Positions 20,586 to 30,428 are shown, counted from the first letter of the stretch. The stretch is DNA of 64,000 nt from Roseovarius salincola (GCF_026891095.1 NZ_JAPTNL010000001.1:186001-250000); one strand, 5' to 3'. Notes: generated by a model from the sequence alone, not told the origin. Numbers and translations: made by a program.

Positions 20586-21080
20586 ATGAAAATCGCAACG
20601 ACTGCAATGGTTCTTATGATGAGCGCGGGCACGGCGCTGGCCGACATGAGCGTGCAACTGACCGGCGGATGGGATGGCAGGAAGGTCCCTGCGGGCCAGC
20701 ATTGCGAGTTGCATGGCGGCAATGGCGCGACGCCGCCGATGCGCGTCTCGGGGATACCGGCGGGCGCGTCCTTCATCGTCGCCTATTTCAACGACAAGAG
20801 CTACAAGCCGCTGTCGCGCAATGGCGGGCATGGCACCATTGCCTTTCCGGTGCGCGGTGCTGTCAGTGACCTGCCGGCGGTGCCGGGGATGACCGCCAGC
20901 CTGCCGGGTGGTGCGCGGGTGGTCGCGGCGGCGAAATCCACCGGAAAATATGCCAGCCCCGGATATCTGCCGCCCTGTTCGGGCGGGCGCGGCAATCTTT
21001 ACGTGGTGGATCTGAAGGCGATCGACGCGCAGGGCAAGGTGCTGAGCGAGATCCGCAGTTTCCCCATCGGCCGTTACTGA
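20586..21080 (+). CDS. Exported protein, possibly divergent PEBP/YbhB-like
   Basis: A 164-residue protein with a signal peptide ending ALA-DMSV (about residue 20). AGGAG stands at the right distance before the ATG at 20586, which makes that start better than the in-frame one at 20541. PPMRVSGIPAGASFIVAYF and the later YLPPCSGGRGNLYVVDLKAI lie in the order of the ligand-pocket segments of PEBP/YbhB proteins (PALSWSGxPAG, and GPCPP...YVFTVYALD). The resemblance is weak and functional inference would be unsafe. It is convergent with the pseudouridine synthase, 11 bp away. Confidence 0.65.
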   Translation: MKIATTAMVLMMSAGTALADMSVQLTGGWDGRKVPAGQHCELHGGNGATPPMRVSGIPAGASFIVAYFNDKSYKPLSRNGGHGTIAFPVRGAVSDLPAVPGMTASLPGGARVVAAAKSTGKYASPGYLPPCSGGRGNLYVVDLKAIDAQGKVLSEIRSFPIGRY

Positions 21081-21091
21081 CGCCGCAGCGT

Positions 21092-21652
21092 TCATGCGGG
21101 GCGGGGCGGGGCGTCGGCCCATGTGCCGGGCGCCAGCCCGTCAAGCGACCAGTCGCCGACGCGCCAGCGCACCAGTCTGAGCGTCGGATGGCCGACATGC
21201 GCGGTCATGCGCCGGACCTGACGGTTGCGCCCCTCGGAGATGATGATTTCGAGCCAGCAATCGGGCACCGATTTGCGAAACCGCACCGGCGGCGTGCGCG
21301 CCCAGAGGTCGGGCGTTTCGATGCGGCGCACCCGCGCCGGGCGCGTGGGGCCGTCCTTGAGGGTGATTCCGTCGCGCAGCGCCGAAATGGCGGCGTCATC
21401 GGGCAGCCCCTCGACCTGCACGAGATAGGTTTTCTCGGTTTTGAAACGGGGGCTTGAGATCCGCGCTTGAAGCTTGCCGTCATCGGTGAGGATCAGCAAT
21501 CCCTCGCTGTCGCGGTCAAGCCGTCCGGCAGGATAGACGCCGGGCAGGTCGATATATTGCGACAGGGTCGTGCGTGGGCTGTTGGTGTTGCCGCTATCGG
21601 TGAATTGCGACAGCACGCCGAAGGGTTTGTTGAACAATATGAGCCGGGCCAT
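21092..21652 (-). CDS. rluE: 23S rRNA pseudouridine synthase, RluE-like
   Basis: A 186-residue member of the RsuA/RluB/E/F family that isomerises a specific uridine in rRNA. It opens with [14 protein letters not shown] and has the catalytic aspartate in [17 protein letters not shown] (about residues 40-56), then [23 protein letters not shown]. It lacks the N-terminal S4 domain, as RluE does, so 23S rRNA is the likely target. The exact position modified is inferred from family only. Confidence 0.9.
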   Translation of the reverse strand: MARLILFNKPFGVLSQFTDSGNTNSPRTTLSQYIDLPGVYPAGRLDRDSEGLLILTDDGKLQARISSPRFKTEKTYLVQVEGLPDDAAISALRDGITLKDGPTRPARVRRIETPDLWARTPPVRFRKSVPDCWLEIIISEGRNRQVRRMTAHVGHPTLRLVRWRVGDWSLDGLAPGTWADAPPRPA

Positions 21653-21691
21653 GGCGCCCTGATGCCCGAGGGCGCCATGGCTGGCAAGGGC

Positions 21692-22306
21692 TTACTGATC
21701 GGCGGGCAGCAGCCCGTCGCGCAGCTTGTAGGTCCATTCGCCGCCGACGTTTTTCCAGCCGTTCACGGTGCGTTGCCCCGCGTCGGACTTGTCGCCCTCG
21801 AAACCATCCACGACGGTATAGGCGGGGGTTTCGACACCGGCCTCGGCCAGCGCATCGACGGCGCGGGCGCTGCGCGCGCCCGAGCGGCAGATGATCAGCA
21901 CCGCCGAGGGGTCGTTGGCGGCGATGAAGCCCTTCATATCCTCAAGGAAATCAGGGTTGTCGATCATGCCATAGGCGTTTTTCTTGGCGTTGAACGGGTG
22001 GGCGGGATCGACCAGCTTGAAGGGGATATTCATATCGGTTTCGCTGGCGTAGCCGACGAACATGGTTTCCTCGGGACTGCGGATATCGACGAGGGCGACA
22101 TCGTCGCGTGCTTCAAGCAGGGCAATCGATTCGGCGGCGGTGATGTAATGGCCTTTGGTGTTGATCTTCTTCTCGGGCAATTCGGCCTCGACAACGGAGG
22201 TCGAGATCATCGCACCGTGACTGTCGGCGAGTGTGCTCGCGGGCATGGCAAGGCTGAGGCCGAGTGCCAGTGCGGGCAGGGCCAGAAGGCGTGTGAAAGA
22301 TGTCAT
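21692..22306 (-). CDS. Periplasmic rhodanese-domain protein
   Basis: A 204-residue exported protein with a signal peptide of about 28 residues (ALGLSLAMPASTLA). A single rhodanese domain follows: ALVDIRSPEE at its start and the active-site loop ICRSGARSARAVDAL with the catalytic cysteine. Such proteins handle sulfane sulfur or act as periplasmic redox/sulfur carriers; the substrate is not clear. The ATG at 22306 follows AAAAGGAAA. It lies downstream of trpE in the same direction but with about 90 bp between, so it may have its own promoter. Confidence 0.85.
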   Translation of the reverse strand: MTSFTRLLALPALALGLSLAMPASTLADSHGAMISTSVVEAELPEKKINTKGHYITAAESIALLEARDDVALVDIRSPEETMFVGYASETDMNIPFKLVDPAHPFNAKKNAYGMIDNPDFLEDMKGFIAANDPSAVLIICRSGARSARAVDALAEAGVETPAYTVVDGFEGDKSDAGQRTVNGWKNVGGEWTYKLRDGLLPADQ

Positions 22307-22399
22307 GCGGTTTCCTTTTCCAGATATTCGCGTTTCGGAATGCGATATCCTGTCTAGCTGCGCAAGACCGCGCAATCCTTGACCTGAATCAAGGCGCGC

Positions 22400-23911
22400 T
22401 CAGGCGTTGCCGTCATCGCTGAAGCGCGCCGCATCCGCCGCCGCCCGGCGGATGGCGTTCGATTTATGGACGGTTTCCATGTACTCGGCCTCGGCGTCGC
22501 TGTCGAAGACCACGCCGCCGCCCGCCTGGATGTAAAGCTGCTCATCCTTGACCACGGCGGTGCGCAGCGCGATACAGACATCCATGTCGCCACCGGCGCT
22601 GAAATAGCCCACGCCGCCGCCATAGACGCCGCGCTTCTCGGGTTCGAGCTCGTCGATGATTTCCATCGCGCGCACCTTGGGCGCGCCCGACACCGTGCCT
22701 GCGGGCAGGCCCGCCAGAAGCGCGGAAAGCGCGTCCTGGTCCGGCGCCAGTTCGCCCACCACGTTCGATACGATATGCATGACGTGGCTGTAGCGCTCGA
22801 TGATGAATTCCTCGGTCGGATGGACGCTGCCGATCCGGGCGACGCGCCCGACATCGTTGCGCCCCAGGTCGAGCAGCATGAGGTGCTCGGCCTGTTCCTT
22901 GGGATCGGCCAGAAGCTCGGCCTCGTTGGCGCGGTCCTCTTCGGGTGTCGCGCCGCGCGGGCGGGTACCGGCGATGGGGCGGATCGTGATCTCGCCGTCC
23001 ATCACGCGCACGAGGATTTCGGGACTGGCGCCGATCACCTGGAAGCCGCCGAAATTGAAGTAGAACATGAAGGGCGACGGGTTGGTGCGCCGCAACGAGC
23101 GATAGAGCGCGAAGGGCGGCTGGCGGAAGGGCTGGGTCCAGCGCTGACTGGGCACGACCTGAAAGATGTCACCGGCGCGGATGTAGTCCTTGGCCTTCTC
23201 GACCGCCGCCTTGTAGCCTTCATGGGTGAAGTTCGACACCGGCAGCGCGTCTTCGCTGGCATCGCCAAGGTCGCGTGCCTGCCGGGGCAGGGCGCGGTCG
23301 AGGTCGCGCACCGCGTCCATCACCCGTTCTGCGGCCTGCGCATAGGCGGCGCGGGCCGATTGCCCCGAGCCAGCCCAGGCGGGCGCGACCACGATCACGT
23401 CGCCCTTCACGCCATCCAGCACCGCGACCACCGAGGGCCGCATCATCAGCGCGTCGGGCACGTTCAGCGGGTCGGGGTTGACGTCGGGCAGGTTCTCCAC
23501 AAGCCGGATCATGTCATAGCCCAGATAGCCGAACAGACCGGCGCTGGCAGCGGGCAGGTCGTCGGGCAGTTCGATGCGGCTTTCGGCGATCAGCGCGCGC
23601 AGATTGTCGAGCGGGTGGCCGTCCTGGGGTTCGAAACCGTCGCTGTCATAGCGCGCCTGCCGGTTGATGCGGCTGGTGGTTCCCTGGCAGTGCCAGATCA
23701 GATCGGGTTTCATGCCGATGATCGAATAGCGCCCGCGGATTTCGCCGCCGGTGACGGATTCCAGGATGAAGGCATCACGCGCCGCGCCCGTCAGCTTGAG
23801 CATGAGCGACACCGGCGTGTCGAGATCGGCGGCGAGGCGGGCATAGACCACCTGGTTCTGGCCGGCCTCATAGCCCTTGGCGAATGTGTCGAACCCTGGT
23901 GTCAGTTCCAC
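22400..23911 (-). CDS. trpE: Anthranilate synthase component I
   Basis: TrpE makes anthranilate from chorismate using ammonia from TrpG. The 503-residue protein has the chorismate-binding domain with FYFNFGGFQVIGASPEIL, RPIAGTRPRG, LLDLGRNDVGRVA and SGAPKVRAMEIIDELEP. Residues about 30-40 (ARLAADLDTPVSLMLKL) are where tryptophan feedback inhibition normally acts. It begins 11 bp after the ppiD-like gene ends, so both are probably co-transcribed. I found no leader peptide with tandem Trp codons upstream. trpG, trpD and trpC are about 4 kb away. Confidence 0.97.
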   Translation of the reverse strand: MELTPGFDTFAKGYEAGQNQVVYARLAADLDTPVSLMLKLTGAARDAFILESVTGGEIRGRYSIIGMKPDLIWHCQGTTSRINRQARYDSDGFEPQDGHPLDNLRALIAESRIELPDDLPAASAGLFGYLGYDMIRLVENLPDVNPDPLNVPDALMMRPSVVAVLDGVKGDVIVVAPAWAGSGQSARAAYAQAAERVMDAVRDLDRALPRQARDLGDASEDALPVSNFTHEGYKAAVEKAKDYIRAGDIFQVVPSQRWTQPFRQPPFALYRSLRRTNPSPFMFYFNFGGFQVIGASPEILVRVMDGEITIRPIAGTRPRGATPEEDRANEAELLADPKEQAEHLMLLDLGRNDVGRVARIGSVHPTEEFIIERYSHVMHIVSNVVGELAPDQDALSALLAGLPAGTVSGAPKVRAMEIIDELEPEKRGVYGGGVGYFSAGGDMDVCIALRTAVVKDEQLYIQAGGGVVFDSDAEAEYMETVHKSNAIRRAAADAARFSDDGNA

Positions 23912-23922
23912 CGCTGCGCCCC

Positions 23923-25764
23923 TTACTGGAAGTTCGAATGAACGGCGTTGATCGCCTGCTGGTCGATCTCGATCCCGGCGCGCTGGCGGATGTCGGCGGC
24001 GAGCATCTGGTAGATGTCCTGCGCCAGCCCCGAGGCGGCCTGTTCTTGAAGCGCGCTGCGGAGCTGCTCGAGGTCGTCGCTGTCCGAGGCGGGCGGGCGG
24101 ACCGCTTCGACACGGATGATGAAGACCTGCGCATCGCCTTCGAGCAGGGTGACATCACCGTTGTCCATGCCGAACACCGTTTCGATGAAGTCGCGTGGCG
24201 TTTCGGGCTGGAATCCCCGGCGCGTCAGCCCTTCGGCGGTGCGGGGCGAAAGGCCCAGATCGGCGAAATCGGCGCCGCTTTGCAGGTCATCGAGCTGGCC
24301 CTGGGCCTGCTCCTTGAGCGCCGCAACCGCGGCCTGATCGCGCCATCCGGCGCGCACCGCGTCGCGCACGGTTTCGAGTGGCTGGACCTCGGGCTCGACC
24401 ACCTCTTCGAGGCGCATGGCGAAGATGCCGCCATCGCTCAGGTGAATGATCTCGGGATAATCATCCGTGGTGATCTGCGCCGCCGCTTCGCGGAATGCGT
24501 CATAGGCGCCGATGCCGTCGGTGATGCCGGGATGCCAGTCGATCGTGCCGCCCTGCATGTCGGTTTCGGCGACGAGGTCCTCGATCGTGGCGCCACCTGC
24601 CAGAAGGTCGTCGATGCGCCCCACGCTGTTGTCGATCACCCGGCGGGCGCGATCACCGGCCAGCGCGTCGCGCAGGGCCGGTTCTGCCTCCTCGAAGGTG
24701 GTTTCCTGCGCGGCAAGGACCGCGTTGACGCGAAACAGAGCCGGGCCGAGGTCGGTGTCGAGCGGACCCACCACATCGCCCGCCTCGGCGGCGAAGACCG
24801 GATCGGCCGCCGCGCGCAGATCGTCGCGCGCCACGTCGCCCAGGTCGACATCCGCAAGGTCGAGCCCGCGGTCTTCGACCAGGGTCTCGAAACCGGCTTC
24901 GCCGCTTTCGATCCGCTCCATCGCCGCTTCTGCTGCATTGATGTCGGAAAAGGCGAGACGTTCGACAAGCCGGCGCTCGGGCTGGCGGAATTCGTCGATC
25001 TGTTCGTCATAGGCTTCGCGCAGGGCCTGTTCATCCACCTCGACGCTGTCAATGATCATCTCGGGCGTCAGCAGCGCATAGGAGATGCGCTTGGTTTCGG
25101 GGGTGGTGAACTGCGGCAGGTTGCCTTGATGATAGTCGCGCAGCTCTTGTTCGGTGGGTTCGGGAAGGCCGGTTGCCAGATCGGCGCGCCCCAATGCTGC
25201 GTAGGTCACGTCGCGTTCCTCGCCCAGATAGGTCAGCAGCGTGTCCTTGTAGCCTTCCGGCATGGAGAGGCCGGACATTGCCGCGCTCTGGACAAGCGCG
25301 CGCGCGGTCTCGCGGCGCATGTCGTCCTCGAATTCGGATTCGCTGAGCCCGGCGCGATCCAGAGCGAATTGATAGGCCTCGCGGTCGAAATTGCCGTTCA
25401 CGCCCTGAAAGGCCTCGATGTCGATGATCTGCTCGCGCAGGTTCTCGTCGCCGATCGAAATACCAAGTCGTCCGGTTTCGTGGTCGAAAGCGGCGGTGGC
25501 GACAAGTTGCGAGAGCACCCGGTCGGGAATGCCTTCTTCGCGCGCCTGCTGAAAGGTCATCGCCGCGCTGCGTTCGGCCTCGCGGGCGCGAATCTCGTTT
25601 TGCAGGGTGCGGGCGTAATCATCGACCCTGATCTCGGCGTCGCCGACCCGGCCCACATTGGAGACGGTGCCAGAGAAATTGGTCGCGCCAAAGCCCCCGA
25701 GACCGAGGATCAACAGACCCATCAGGATCCACACAAGCGTTCTCGAGATGCTTTTGGCTGCCAT
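23923..25764 (-). CDS. ppiD: Membrane-anchored peptidyl-prolyl isomerase, PpiD/SurA type
   Basis: A 613-residue periplasmic chaperone anchored by an N-terminal helix (residues 9-31, LVWILMGLLILGLGGFGA). A SurA-like N-terminal chaperone domain follows, then a degenerate parvulin rotamase domain in the middle, and a helical C-terminal half. PpiD-type proteins assist outer-membrane and secreted protein folding near the Sec translocon. It sits directly upstream of trpE with an 11-bp gap and downstream of an aminotransferase with a 44-bp gap, suggesting one transcript. Confidence 0.88.
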   Translation of the reverse strand: MAAKSISRTLVWILMGLLILGLGGFGATNFSGTVSNVGRVGDAEIRVDDYARTLQNEIRAREAERSAAMTFQQAREEGIPDRVLSQLVATAAFDHETGRLGISIGDENLREQIIDIEAFQGVNGNFDREAYQFALDRAGLSESEFEDDMRRETARALVQSAAMSGLSMPEGYKDTLLTYLGEERDVTYAALGRADLATGLPEPTEQELRDYHQGNLPQFTTPETKRISYALLTPEMIIDSVEVDEQALREAYDEQIDEFRQPERRLVERLAFSDINAAEAAMERIESGEAGFETLVEDRGLDLADVDLGDVARDDLRAAADPVFAAEAGDVVGPLDTDLGPALFRVNAVLAAQETTFEEAEPALRDALAGDRARRVIDNSVGRIDDLLAGGATIEDLVAETDMQGGTIDWHPGITDGIGAYDAFREAAAQITTDDYPEIIHLSDGGIFAMRLEEVVEPEVQPLETVRDAVRAGWRDQAAVAALKEQAQGQLDDLQSGADFADLGLSPRTAEGLTRRGFQPETPRDFIETVFGMDNGDVTLLEGDAQVFIIRVEAVRPPASDSDDLEQLRSALQEQAASGLAQDIYQMLAADIRQRAGIEIDQQAINAVHSNFQ

Positions 25765-25808
25765 GCGGCCCCCTGTCAGACGGCTTGAAAGATAACGTTC
25801 GGGACTGT

Positions 25809-27014
25809 CTACGCGCTGGCCGTCTGAGGAGCAAGAGGCCAGCCAAGCCCTGCCAGCCGCGCAAACAGGCTGCCGATTTCGGTGCGGTCCACATTGGCGA
25901 AGGCGATGCGCAGTTCCTGCGCGCCCGCAGGGGCGCCGGCGGGCTGGAACATGGTGCCGGGCAACAGGAGTATACCGGCCTCCTGCACCAGTTTCCGCGC
26001 CAGTTCATCCGAGGCCATGGCGAAGGGATGGCGCAGATAGGCGAAATAGGCGCCGCAGCCCATCAATTCCCAGCCCTGCTTGGCGATGACGGGCATGTTG
26101 TCGTGGATCGCGGCGCGCCGGTCGAGGATCTCGGCGCGCTCGCCCGCCAGCCATTGGCCAAGGTTGCGCATCCCCCAGAGGGCCGCGATCTGGCCCAGCT
26201 GGTTGGGGCAGATGGTGACGCTGTCGAGGAACTTCTCGGCCTCGGCCAGACGCTCGGGCGCCGCAACCATGGCGCCGACGCGGTGGCCGGTCAGCCGGTA
26301 GGCCTTGGAAAAGGAATAAAGCTGGATCAGCGTGTCGCCCCAATCGGGATCGGTAAAAAGATCATGCGCCGCGCCGGGGCGGGCGTCGAAATCGCGGTAG
26401 GTCTCGTCGATCACCAGCGCGAGGCCGCGTTCCTTCGCCAGCATGTAGAAGGCGCGGACCAGGTCGGCGGGATATTCGACGCCGCCGGGGTTGTTGGGCG
26501 TGACCAGAACGATGGCGCGGGTGCGGGGTGTAATCCGGCGCGCGGCCTCGTCGGGATCGGGCAGAAGCGCGGCCCCCGCAGGCAGCGGCGCGGTGTGGAC
26601 GCCGATCATGTCGAGCCACATCTTGTGGTTGAAATACCAAGGCGTCGGGAGGATCACCTCGTCGCCCTCGGCGCAGAGCGTGACCATGGCGGCGCAGAAA
26701 GCCTGGTTGCAGCCCGACGTGATGGCGACCTGTCCGCCCGATATGTCGCCCTCATAGGCGCGGCTCCATTGCGCGGCGAGTTCCGCGCGCAGATCGGGCC
26801 GGCCCAGGACCGGGCCGTAAAGATGCGCCTGCGGGTCCGAAAGCGCGGCCTCGGCGATCACCTGGCGCAGGGCGTCGGGTGGCGGGTCGAGGGGGGCTGC
26901 CTGACTGACATTGATCAGCGGGCGTTCGGGCGGGAATGTCACCCCTTCGAGCCAGCGGCGCGCCTCCATCACCGGAGGCGCAAAGGTGGTTGCGGTGCGG
27001 GGCAGGGTTGTCAT
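25809..27014 (-). CDS. Class I/II PLP-dependent aminotransferase
   Basis: A 401-residue fold type I aminotransferase. Key features are TPNNPGG (about residues 173-179), the Asp/Tyr of VIDETYRDFD, and the cofactor lysine in YSFSKAYRLTGHR (about residue 235). The arginine that binds the substrate carboxylate is in QELRIAFANVD near the C-terminus. It resembles aspartate/aromatic-type aminotransferases; the amino donor cannot be fixed. Proximity to trpE and ppiD is suggestive of an aromatic amino acid role but that is inference. Confidence 0.88.
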   Translation of the reverse strand: MTTLPRTATTFAPPVMEARRWLEGVTFPPERPLINVSQAAPLDPPPDALRQVIAEAALSDPQAHLYGPVLGRPDLRAELAAQWSRAYEGDISGGQVAITSGCNQAFCAAMVTLCAEGDEVILPTPWYFNHKMWLDMIGVHTAPLPAGAALLPDPDEAARRITPRTRAIVLVTPNNPGGVEYPADLVRAFYMLAKERGLALVIDETYRDFDARPGAAHDLFTDPDWGDTLIQLYSFSKAYRLTGHRVGAMVAAPERLAEAEKFLDSVTICPNQLGQIAALWGMRNLGQWLAGERAEILDRRAAIHDNMPVIAKQGWELMGCGAYFAYLRHPFAMASDELARKLVQEAGILLLPGTMFQPAGAPAGAQELRIAFANVDRTEIGSLFARLAGLGWPLAPQTASA

Positions 27015-27044
27015 GCGGGTCTCCGGTTGGGGCGTCTGATTCGT

Positions 27045-27545
27045 TCAGGTGCCGCGATAGGGTTCGACATATTGAAGCGCCATGTCCCACGGAAAGAAGA
27101 TCCAGGTGTCCTGGCTGACCTCGGTCACGAAGGTATCGACCATGTCGCGCCCCATCGGCTTGGCGTAGACCGTCGCCACATGAGCCTTGGGCATCAGCTT
27201 GCGCACCACTTCGAGCGTGCGCCCGGTATCGACGAGGTCATCGACGATGAGCACGCCTTCGCCATCGCCGACCAATGCGCTGTCGGGCGATTTGATCACT
27301 TCGGCGGCGGACTGGGTCTGATGGTTGTAGGATTTGACGCTGATCGTATCGACGGCGCGGATATCGAGTTCGCGCGCGACGATCATCGCCGGGGCCATGC
27401 CGCCACGGGTGATCGCCACCACCGCGCGCCATTCGCCGTTCTCGGGGGCCACGTCCTGAAGCCGCCACGCGAGCGCGCGGGCATCGCGGTGAATCTGGTC
27501 CCAGCTGACGTGAAAGCCCTTTTCGTGCGGCAGGCGGTCGGTCAT
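27045..27545 (-). CDS. gpt: Xanthine-guanine phosphoribosyltransferase
   Basis: Salvages xanthine and guanine to nucleotides using PRPP. The 166-residue type I phosphoribosyltransferase has [18 protein letters not shown] and the PRPP-binding loop [17 protein letters not shown] (about residues 94-110). The C-terminal segment [11 protein letters not shown] is typical of bacterial Gpt. It lies 30 bp upstream of the aminotransferase gene in the same direction and downstream of a LysE-type exporter. Confidence 0.95.
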   Translation of the reverse strand: MTDRLPHEKGFHVSWDQIHRDARALAWRLQDVAPENGEWRAVVAITRGGMAPAMIVARELDIRAVDTISVKSYNHQTQSAAEVIKSPDSALVGDGEGVLIVDDLVDTGRTLEVVRKLMPKAHVATVYAKPMGRDMVDTFVTEVSQDTWIFFPWDMALQYVEPYRGT

Positions 27546-27569
27546 GAGAGCTATCCTTTCAGGCTGGCG

Positions 27570-28178
27570 TCAGGTGGCGATGCGCAGCGCCATCACCCCC
27601 AGCAGGGCGGCGGCGGCGCGGTCGAACACGGCTTTGCACTTGAGATAGACCACGCGGACGGCCGCGATTCCGAGGCCGACTGTCAGAAGGCTGTAGAACA
27701 GGATCTCGAGCGCCAGGTGATTGAGCAGCACCAGTGCCGCCTCTGCGCCGGTCGGCATGGCCGGAAAGACGGTGGTGAAGATCGCGGCGATGAACACCAC
27801 AGCCTTGGGATTGGCAAGGTTGGTGACCAGCCCGAGGCGAAAGCCGCCGAGCCCGCCGGGCAGATCGGCCTGCGCGGGGCGGTCGGCCTGGCGCCAGAGC
27901 ATGATGGCGAACCACGCAAGGTAAAGCCCGCCAGCGATCTTGAGCGCGACAAACGCCCAGGGCGCGACGGCGAAGATCGCGCTGAGACCCAGCACCGCCA
28001 GCAGGCTCCAGAGGGTCGCGCCGAAGGCCAGCCCGAGCCCGCAGAGAAACCCCGCGCGCCGCCCGGTGCCAAGCGCCGTGCGCAGCATCGCCAGAAGCGC
28101 GGGGCCAGGCGAGACCAGCGCGCCCATGATGGCCAGGTTGAAGGCCAGCAGGGCGGTGATGTCGATCATCTCCGGCAT
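27570..28178 (-). CDS. LysE/RhtB-family amino acid exporter
   Basis: A 202-residue protein with about six hydrophobic segments and the family opening FNLAIMGALVSPGPALLAML (about residues 13-32). LGLVTNLANPKAVVFIAAIF is the conserved loop and helix in the middle. LysE/RhtB proteins export amino acids or small solutes; the substrate is not predictable. The start ATG at 28178 is 11 bp after the fabI stop. A nearby in-frame ATG three codons on is an alternative. Confidence 0.87.
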   Translation of the reverse strand: MPEMIDITALLAFNLAIMGALVSPGPALLAMLRTALGTGRRAGFLCGLGLAFGATLWSLLAVLGLSAIFAVAPWAFVALKIAGGLYLAWFAIMLWRQADRPAQADLPGGLGGFRLGLVTNLANPKAVVFIAAIFTTVFPAMPTGAEAALVLLNHLALEILFYSLLTVGLGIAAVRVVYLKCKAVFDRAAAALLGVMALRIAT

Positions 28179-28189
28179 CGCCGTGCCGG

Positions 28190-28996
28190 TCAGGTCTTGT
28201 CGATGTCGGGCGCGTCCACGGCCTTCATGCCGACGACGTGATACCCGGCATCCACATGCAGGACCTCGCCCGTGGTGCCGCTGCCAAGATCGCTGAGCAG
28301 GTAGAGCGCGGATTTGCCGACATCCTCGATGGTGACGTTGCGGCGCAGCGGTGAATTGAGCTCGTTCCATTTCAGGATATAGCGGAAATCCCCGATGCCG
28401 CTGGCGGCCAATGTCCGGATCGGCCCGGCGCTGATGGCGTTGACGCGGATCCCGTCCTTGCCGAGGTCTTCGGCGAGGTACATCACGCTGGCCTCGAGCG
28501 CCGCCTTGGCAACGCCCATGACGTTGTAATGCGGCATGACCTGTTCGGCGCCGTAATAGGTCAGGGTCAGCATCGCGCCGCCTTCGGGCATGATCTTTTC
28601 GGCGCGCTGCGCAATGGCGGTGAAGGAATAGACAGAGATGTCCATCGTGTTGAGGAAATTGTCGCGGCTGGTATCGACATAGCGCCCGCGCAATTCGCTC
28701 TTGTCAGAGAAGCCGATGGCGTGAACGACGAAATCGAGCCCGCCCCATTCCTTTTCCAGATCGGCAAAGAGGGCCTCGACCGAATCCATGTCGCCGACAT
28801 CGCAGGGCAGCACGATATTCGATCCCAGTTGCTCGGCCAGCGGGCCGACGCGTTTCTTCAGCGCCTCGCCCTGATAGGAAAACGCAAGTTCGGCACCCGC
28901 ATCGGCGCAAGCCCTGGCGATGCCCCAGGCGATCGACTTGTCATTCGCAAGGCCCATGATAAGGCCGCGCTTTCCCGCCATCAGTGTATTTGACAT
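28190..28996 (-). CDS. fabI: Enoyl-[acyl-carrier-protein] reductase (NADH)
   Basis: Reduces the enoyl-ACP double bond in the last step of each fatty acid elongation round. The 268-residue short-chain dehydrogenase-like protein shows the FabI-type start GKRGLIMGLANDKSIAWGIA, and the catalytic Tyr147/Tyr157 and Lys164 in LTYYGAEQVMPHYNVMGVAK, matching FabI spacing. The ATG at 28996 gives the family N-terminus; 45 codons upstream are open but unlike the family. Divergent pdxH begins 164 bp away. Confidence 0.96.
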   Translation of the reverse strand: MSNTLMAGKRGLIMGLANDKSIAWGIARACADAGAELAFSYQGEALKKRVGPLAEQLGSNIVLPCDVGDMDSVEALFADLEKEWGGLDFVVHAIGFSDKSELRGRYVDTSRDNFLNTMDISVYSFTAIAQRAEKIMPEGGAMLTLTYYGAEQVMPHYNVMGVAKAALEASVMYLAEDLGKDGIRVNAISAGPIRTLAASGIGDFRYILKWNELNSPLRRNVTIEDVGKSALYLLSDLGSGTTGEVLHVDAGYHVVGMKAVDAPDIDKT

Positions 28997-29160
28997 TTCT
29001 TGACCTCGGCCCAACATGCATCTGAGGTTCCCTTTAGGCGATCGCCGGTATCGCATCAAGGGACAAGCGAATGACGCGAGGTTCCGCGTTGCCGGTGGTT
29101 GTGTCTGCGCCCATATGGGGCTAGGCGCCACGCGCCGAACAGAAACAGGCGGTAGAGCTG

Positions 29161-29763
29161 ATGGACAGAACAGGAATATTCGCGGGTGATGACCCGTTCG
29201 CGATCGCGAGACAGTGGCTCGACGAGGCCACGAAGACCGAGGTCAACGACCCCAACGCGATGGCGCTGGCCACGGTGGATGCCGACGGTCTGCCCAATGT
29301 GCGCATGGTTCTGCTGAAAGAGATCAGCGCCGATGCGTTCTGGTTCTACACCAATTACCAGAGCGCGAAGGGGCGTGAACTTGAACAGTCGGGGCGGGCC
29401 GCGATGGTGCTGCACTGGAAGTCGCTGCGCCGACAGCTGCGCATTCGCGGCCACGTCACCCGCGAGGACGGTCCGGCCGCCGATGAGTATTTCGCCTCGC
29501 GTTCACTGAAAAGCCGTTTAGGGGCCTGGGCCTCGCACCAGTCCGAGCCGCTGGAATCGCGCGGGGCGCTGATGGCGCGGGTCGCGAAGATCACCGCGCA
29601 GAAGGGCACGAATCCGCCGAGGCCCGATTTCTGGGGTGGCTTTCGCGTCGAACCGGTGGAAATGGAGTTCTGGGCTGATGGGGCATTTCGCCTGCATGAC
29701 AGGTTCGTCTGGCGCCGTGAAGGTCCTGAAAACCAATGGGAAATTCAACGTCTGAACCCTTGA
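29161..29763 (+). CDS. pdxH: Pyridoxamine/pyridoxine 5'-phosphate oxidase
   Basis: FMN enzyme that makes pyridoxal phosphate. The 200-residue protein has [37 protein letters not shown], and the C-terminal [11 protein letters not shown] and WEIQRLNP that contact substrate and cofactor. It matches the family length and spacing throughout. It is divergent from fabI. The two-domain cold-shock gene follows after about 125 bp. Confidence 0.95.
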   Translation: MDRTGIFAGDDPFAIARQWLDEATKTEVNDPNAMALATVDADGLPNVRMVLLKEISADAFWFYTNYQSAKGRELEQSGRAAMVLHWKSLRRQLRIRGHVTREDGPAADEYFASRSLKSRLGAWASHQSEPLESRGALMARVAKITAQKGTNPPRPDFWGGFRVEPVEMEFWADGAFRLHDRFVWRREGPENQWEIQRLNP

Positions 29764-29888
29764 CGTTCACGTTTCGCAAAATGCAAGGCCCTGAATACAA
29801 ATGGATTTTCTGCTTGCAACTGCGTGCAGATGTATCGCAAAACTTCGAGTAGTCTTGGGGGATAAAGACTGTTTTGGGTAGGAATGAA

Positions 29889-30428
29889 GTGACCAAAGAG
29901 AATGAAACAACGCGTAGGATAAAAGGACGTGTTAAGTGGTTTGATCCCGTAAAGGGTTTCGGTTTTGTCATCGCCGATGAGGGCGGTCCTGATATCTTGT
30001 TACACGCCAACGTATTGCGCAAGTTCGGGCAAAGTTCGGTCGCTGACCGTGCTGGCGTAGAGATCGACGTTCAGGATACCGATCGCGGTATCCAGGCTGT
30101 CGAAGTGCATGCCATCGAACCACCGGATGACAGTGAAGGCACTGGCCTTTCCGATCTCGACGAGATCGATCCGGAGGTGATCCGCGCCGCTCCGCTGGAG
30201 CCGGCGCGCGTCAAATGGTTCGACAAGGGAAAAGGATTTGGCTTTGCCAATACCTTTGGCCGGGACGAGGATGTCTTCGTCCATGTCGAGGTATTGCGCC
30301 GCTCGGGACTTGCTGATCTGCAACCCGGAGAGGCGCTGGCCATGCGTGTCATAGAAGGTAAGCGTGGCCGCATGGCCACGGAGGTGTGTGGATGGGAAAT
30401 GGCAGTCAAGCAGCAATCCGAACCCTGA
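29889..30428 (+). CDS. Protein with two cold-shock domains
   Basis: About 179 residues with two CSD units. CSD1 has RVKWFDPVKGFGFV and DILLHANVL; CSD2 has RVKWFDKGKGFGFA and DVFVHVEVL. Both carry the RNA-binding RNP1 (KGFGF) and RNP2 surfaces. Double-CSD proteins are widespread in alphaproteobacteria and bind single-stranded nucleic acid, usually in cold or stationary-phase responses. I prefer the GTG at 29889, which has AGGA 5-6 bp upstream, over the TTG at 29874. The 3' end overlaps the next gene by 37 bp. Confidence 0.88.
   Translation: MTKENETTRRIKGRVKWFDPVKGFGFVIADEGGPDILLHANVLRKFGQSSVADRAGVEIDVQDTDRGIQAVEVHAIEPPDDSEGTGLSDLDEIDPEVIRAAPLEPARVKWFDKGKGFGFANTFGRDEDVFVHVEVLRRSGLADLQPGEALAMRVIEGKRGRMATEVCGWEMAVKQQSEP

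Noticed and set aside
23912-23922. Trp attenuator before trpE
   Set aside because: Only 11 bp separate trpE from the ppiD-like gene, leaving no room for a leader peptide.
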